Both the position numbers and the translations under genes were made by a program. The notes under the pieces were generated by a model, which did not search any database, had not been told where the DNA came from, and worked only from the letters and a program-made list of their open reading frames with translations. From Planctomycetota bacterium (GTDB lineage Bacteria; Planctomycetota; Planctomycetia; Planctomycetales; Planctomycetaceae), in NCBI GenBank assembly GCA_003388505.1, contig QQVO01000015.1, positions 257,501 to 321,500 of the forward strand: a DNA stretch of 64,000 nucleotides, in the 5' to 3' direction. Below are positions 63,007 to 64,000 of the stretch, piece after piece (the stretch's first letter is position 1; the number at the start of each line of letters is the position of its first letter).

Positions 63007-64000
63007 TCACACCCCCTGCGGTGTGACTCGGTGCACAAACGGTCGTTCCTCATCCATCAGCGGATCCTGCGACTGCAATTGTGCAGCGAGCACCGCGTCG
63101 TCGGCGTCCGAACTATCGTGACCAACTCGACGTCGCTCCGCCAGCCGATCGCGGAGCACTCCTTCATCGACGGCAAAATCGAGAATCTCAAACGGCGCCC
63201 GAAATCTGTCGGCCAGTTGCCGGAAACGATTCCGTTCCGCCGCGTCCAGAAACGTCGCGTCGACGATCGCGGGAAACCCGGCGGCGAGTATCTGTTCGGC
63301 ACACTCGGCCAGCCGTGTGTAAGTTCGTCTCGTCCATTCCTCCGTATAAATGCCGCTGCCGGGCGCCGCAGACGCGTCGGCCGAGGCCGGAAGTCCGGCC
63401 AGCCGCTTCCGCTCCACGTCCGAACGCACGCGGACGGCGCCTCGGGCCTCCAGCAGCGGCTGGGTGCCGGTTGTTTTTCCACTCCCCGACGGCCCGTGAG
63501 TGATGCTCAGGCGGGGCGATTCGCGGGCCGACTTCGCCTCGGCCAACCCGATGTACGCGCAGAGTTCCGCATCGGGGTCTTGTGACGGAGCCTCACCGCT
63601 GGAGTCCTGCGATCGTTTGATCGCTGTGACCTTCGCCCGCACAAGCGCCCGGTAGACGACGTAAAACCGGCAGACCGAAAGTCCGTTGTAGTCGCCGGCG
63701 CCGCTCAGGTAGGCGTCCAAGAACCGATGCGCCAGGTCGTCCCGTCCGCGGTGCATCAGATCCATCACGACAAAGCTCGCTTCGCTGATCACGTCCATCC
63801 AGCGAAACTCGTCGTTGAACTCAATGCCGTCGAACACGACGAGTCGATCGTCGTAGACCGCCATGTTTCCCAGATGCATGTCGCCGTGACATTCCCTTAC
63901 GCGTCCCGCCTGGCGCCTTTCGCTGAATCTCTCCGCACATCGCTCGTACTCGGCCGCCGTCCAGCCGCGCAGGCCTGCGATCGATTTACGCAGATCTTCG
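63007..64000 (-). CDS. Phosphotransferase/ATP-binding kinase fusion protein, 5' truncated by window edge
   Basis: The frame is open to the right edge. The visible part begins in an aminoglycoside-phosphotransferase-like kinase domain with the catalytic CHGDMHLGNM and the following VVFDGIEFNDEFRWMDV, where the metal-binding Asp is expected. The second half is an AAA-type P-loop kinase domain (ITHGPSGSGKTTGTQPLL, Walker A; VRSDVERKRLAG; FPAIVDATFLDAAERNRFRQLA). This two-domain architecture is found in many bacteria as a bifunctional aminoglycoside phosphotransferase/ATP-binding protein; its substrate is not known. It is upstream of the universal stress gene, 51 bases away. Confidence 0.88.
   Translation of the reverse strand, partial: EDLRKSIAGLRGWTAAEYERCAERFSERRQAGRVRECHGDMHLGNMAVYDDRLVVFDGIEFNDEFRWMDVISEASFVVMDLMHRGRDDLAHRFLDAYLSGAGDYNGLSVCRFYVVYRALVRAKVTAIKRSQDSSGEAPSQDPDAELCAYIGLAEAKSARESPRLSITHGPSGSGKTTGTQPLLEARGAVRVRSDVERKRLAGLPASADASAAPGSGIYTEEWTRRTYTRLAECAEQILAAGFPAIVDATFLDAAERNRFRQLADRFRAPFEILDFAVDEGVLRDRLAERRRVGHDSSDADDAVLAAQLQSQDPLMDEERPFVHRVTPQGV

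Overview
The window looks like a chromosomal stretch from a GC-rich member of the Planctomycetota, probably close to the Planctomycetaceae. The evidence is the mix of families: two DUF1559 proteins, a DUF1501 Tat-exported protein, a DUF1080 hydrolase, a DUF4838 protein, a PpiD-like membrane protein with huge acidic expansions, a GldA/GldFG/DUF4340 cluster, and short dispersed intergenic repeats. No rRNA, CRISPR array, phage or plasmid replication gene was seen. There is one tRNA (Arg, ACG).

Layout. 1-2.4 kb: the end of a sugar-catabolic run (hexulose-phosphate synthase-type decarboxylase/aldolase, Zn alcohol dehydrogenase, sugar-phosphate isomerase/epimerase). 2.5-7 kb: DUF1559 protein, an intact hicAB toxin-antitoxin pair, two VOC proteins and a Ycf46-like AAA+ ATPase. 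7-9.8 kb: topA on the minus strand. 10.2-19 kb: an envelope block on the plus strand (PpiD/SurA-like protein, ABC ATPase, GldFG-like permease, DUF4340 protein). 19.4-24.5 kb: thioredoxin-like protein, acidic/Arg-rich protein, cyclic-nucleotide-binding protein, glutamate dehydrogenase, csrA. 24.5-27 kb: DUF1501 and an RluA-type pseudouridine synthase.

27.4-32.5 kb: a partial, scattered complex I cluster on the minus strand (nuoI, DUF2203, nuoA, nuoC, nuoD; no nuoB). A 1.3-kb islet lies between nuoC and nuoD. It holds xisH (frameshifted at its 5' end), xisI, a second hicB, and a hicA that has lost its start codon and carries an in-frame TGA. This decaying islet inside a respiratory operon is the most unusual locus of the window. 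32.8-38 kb: exported DUF1080 and NHL proteins, a BNR-repeat protein next to a MoaD/ThiS-like protein, an HHE protein and Hsp20. 38.6-46 kb: tRNA-Arg, an HtrA protease with a clear terminator, a zinc-ribbon protein, an NtrC-type two-component pair and a six-BON-domain protein. 46-50 kb: aldo/keto reductase, SSS sodium symporter and a truncated IS701-type transposase wedged between two stop codons. 50-57 kb: a three-gene operon of exported proteins (DUF4838, neutral-ceramidase-like, TPR-metallophosphatase). 57-64 kb: a PhyH dioxygenase, a large DUF1559 protein, a universal stress protein with a FixL-like PAS histidine kinase, and a kinase/ATP-binding protein cut by the right edge.

Two intergenic repeat families were found by eye. 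One is about 104 bp, has partly inverted ends and resembles a MITE (copies at 10.06 and 24.18 kb). The other is about 100 bp and ends exactly at the stop codons of nuoA and the DUF2203 gene. Several hairpin-forming intergenic elements are also listed. All family assignments are from reading the translated sequence; no database search was run.
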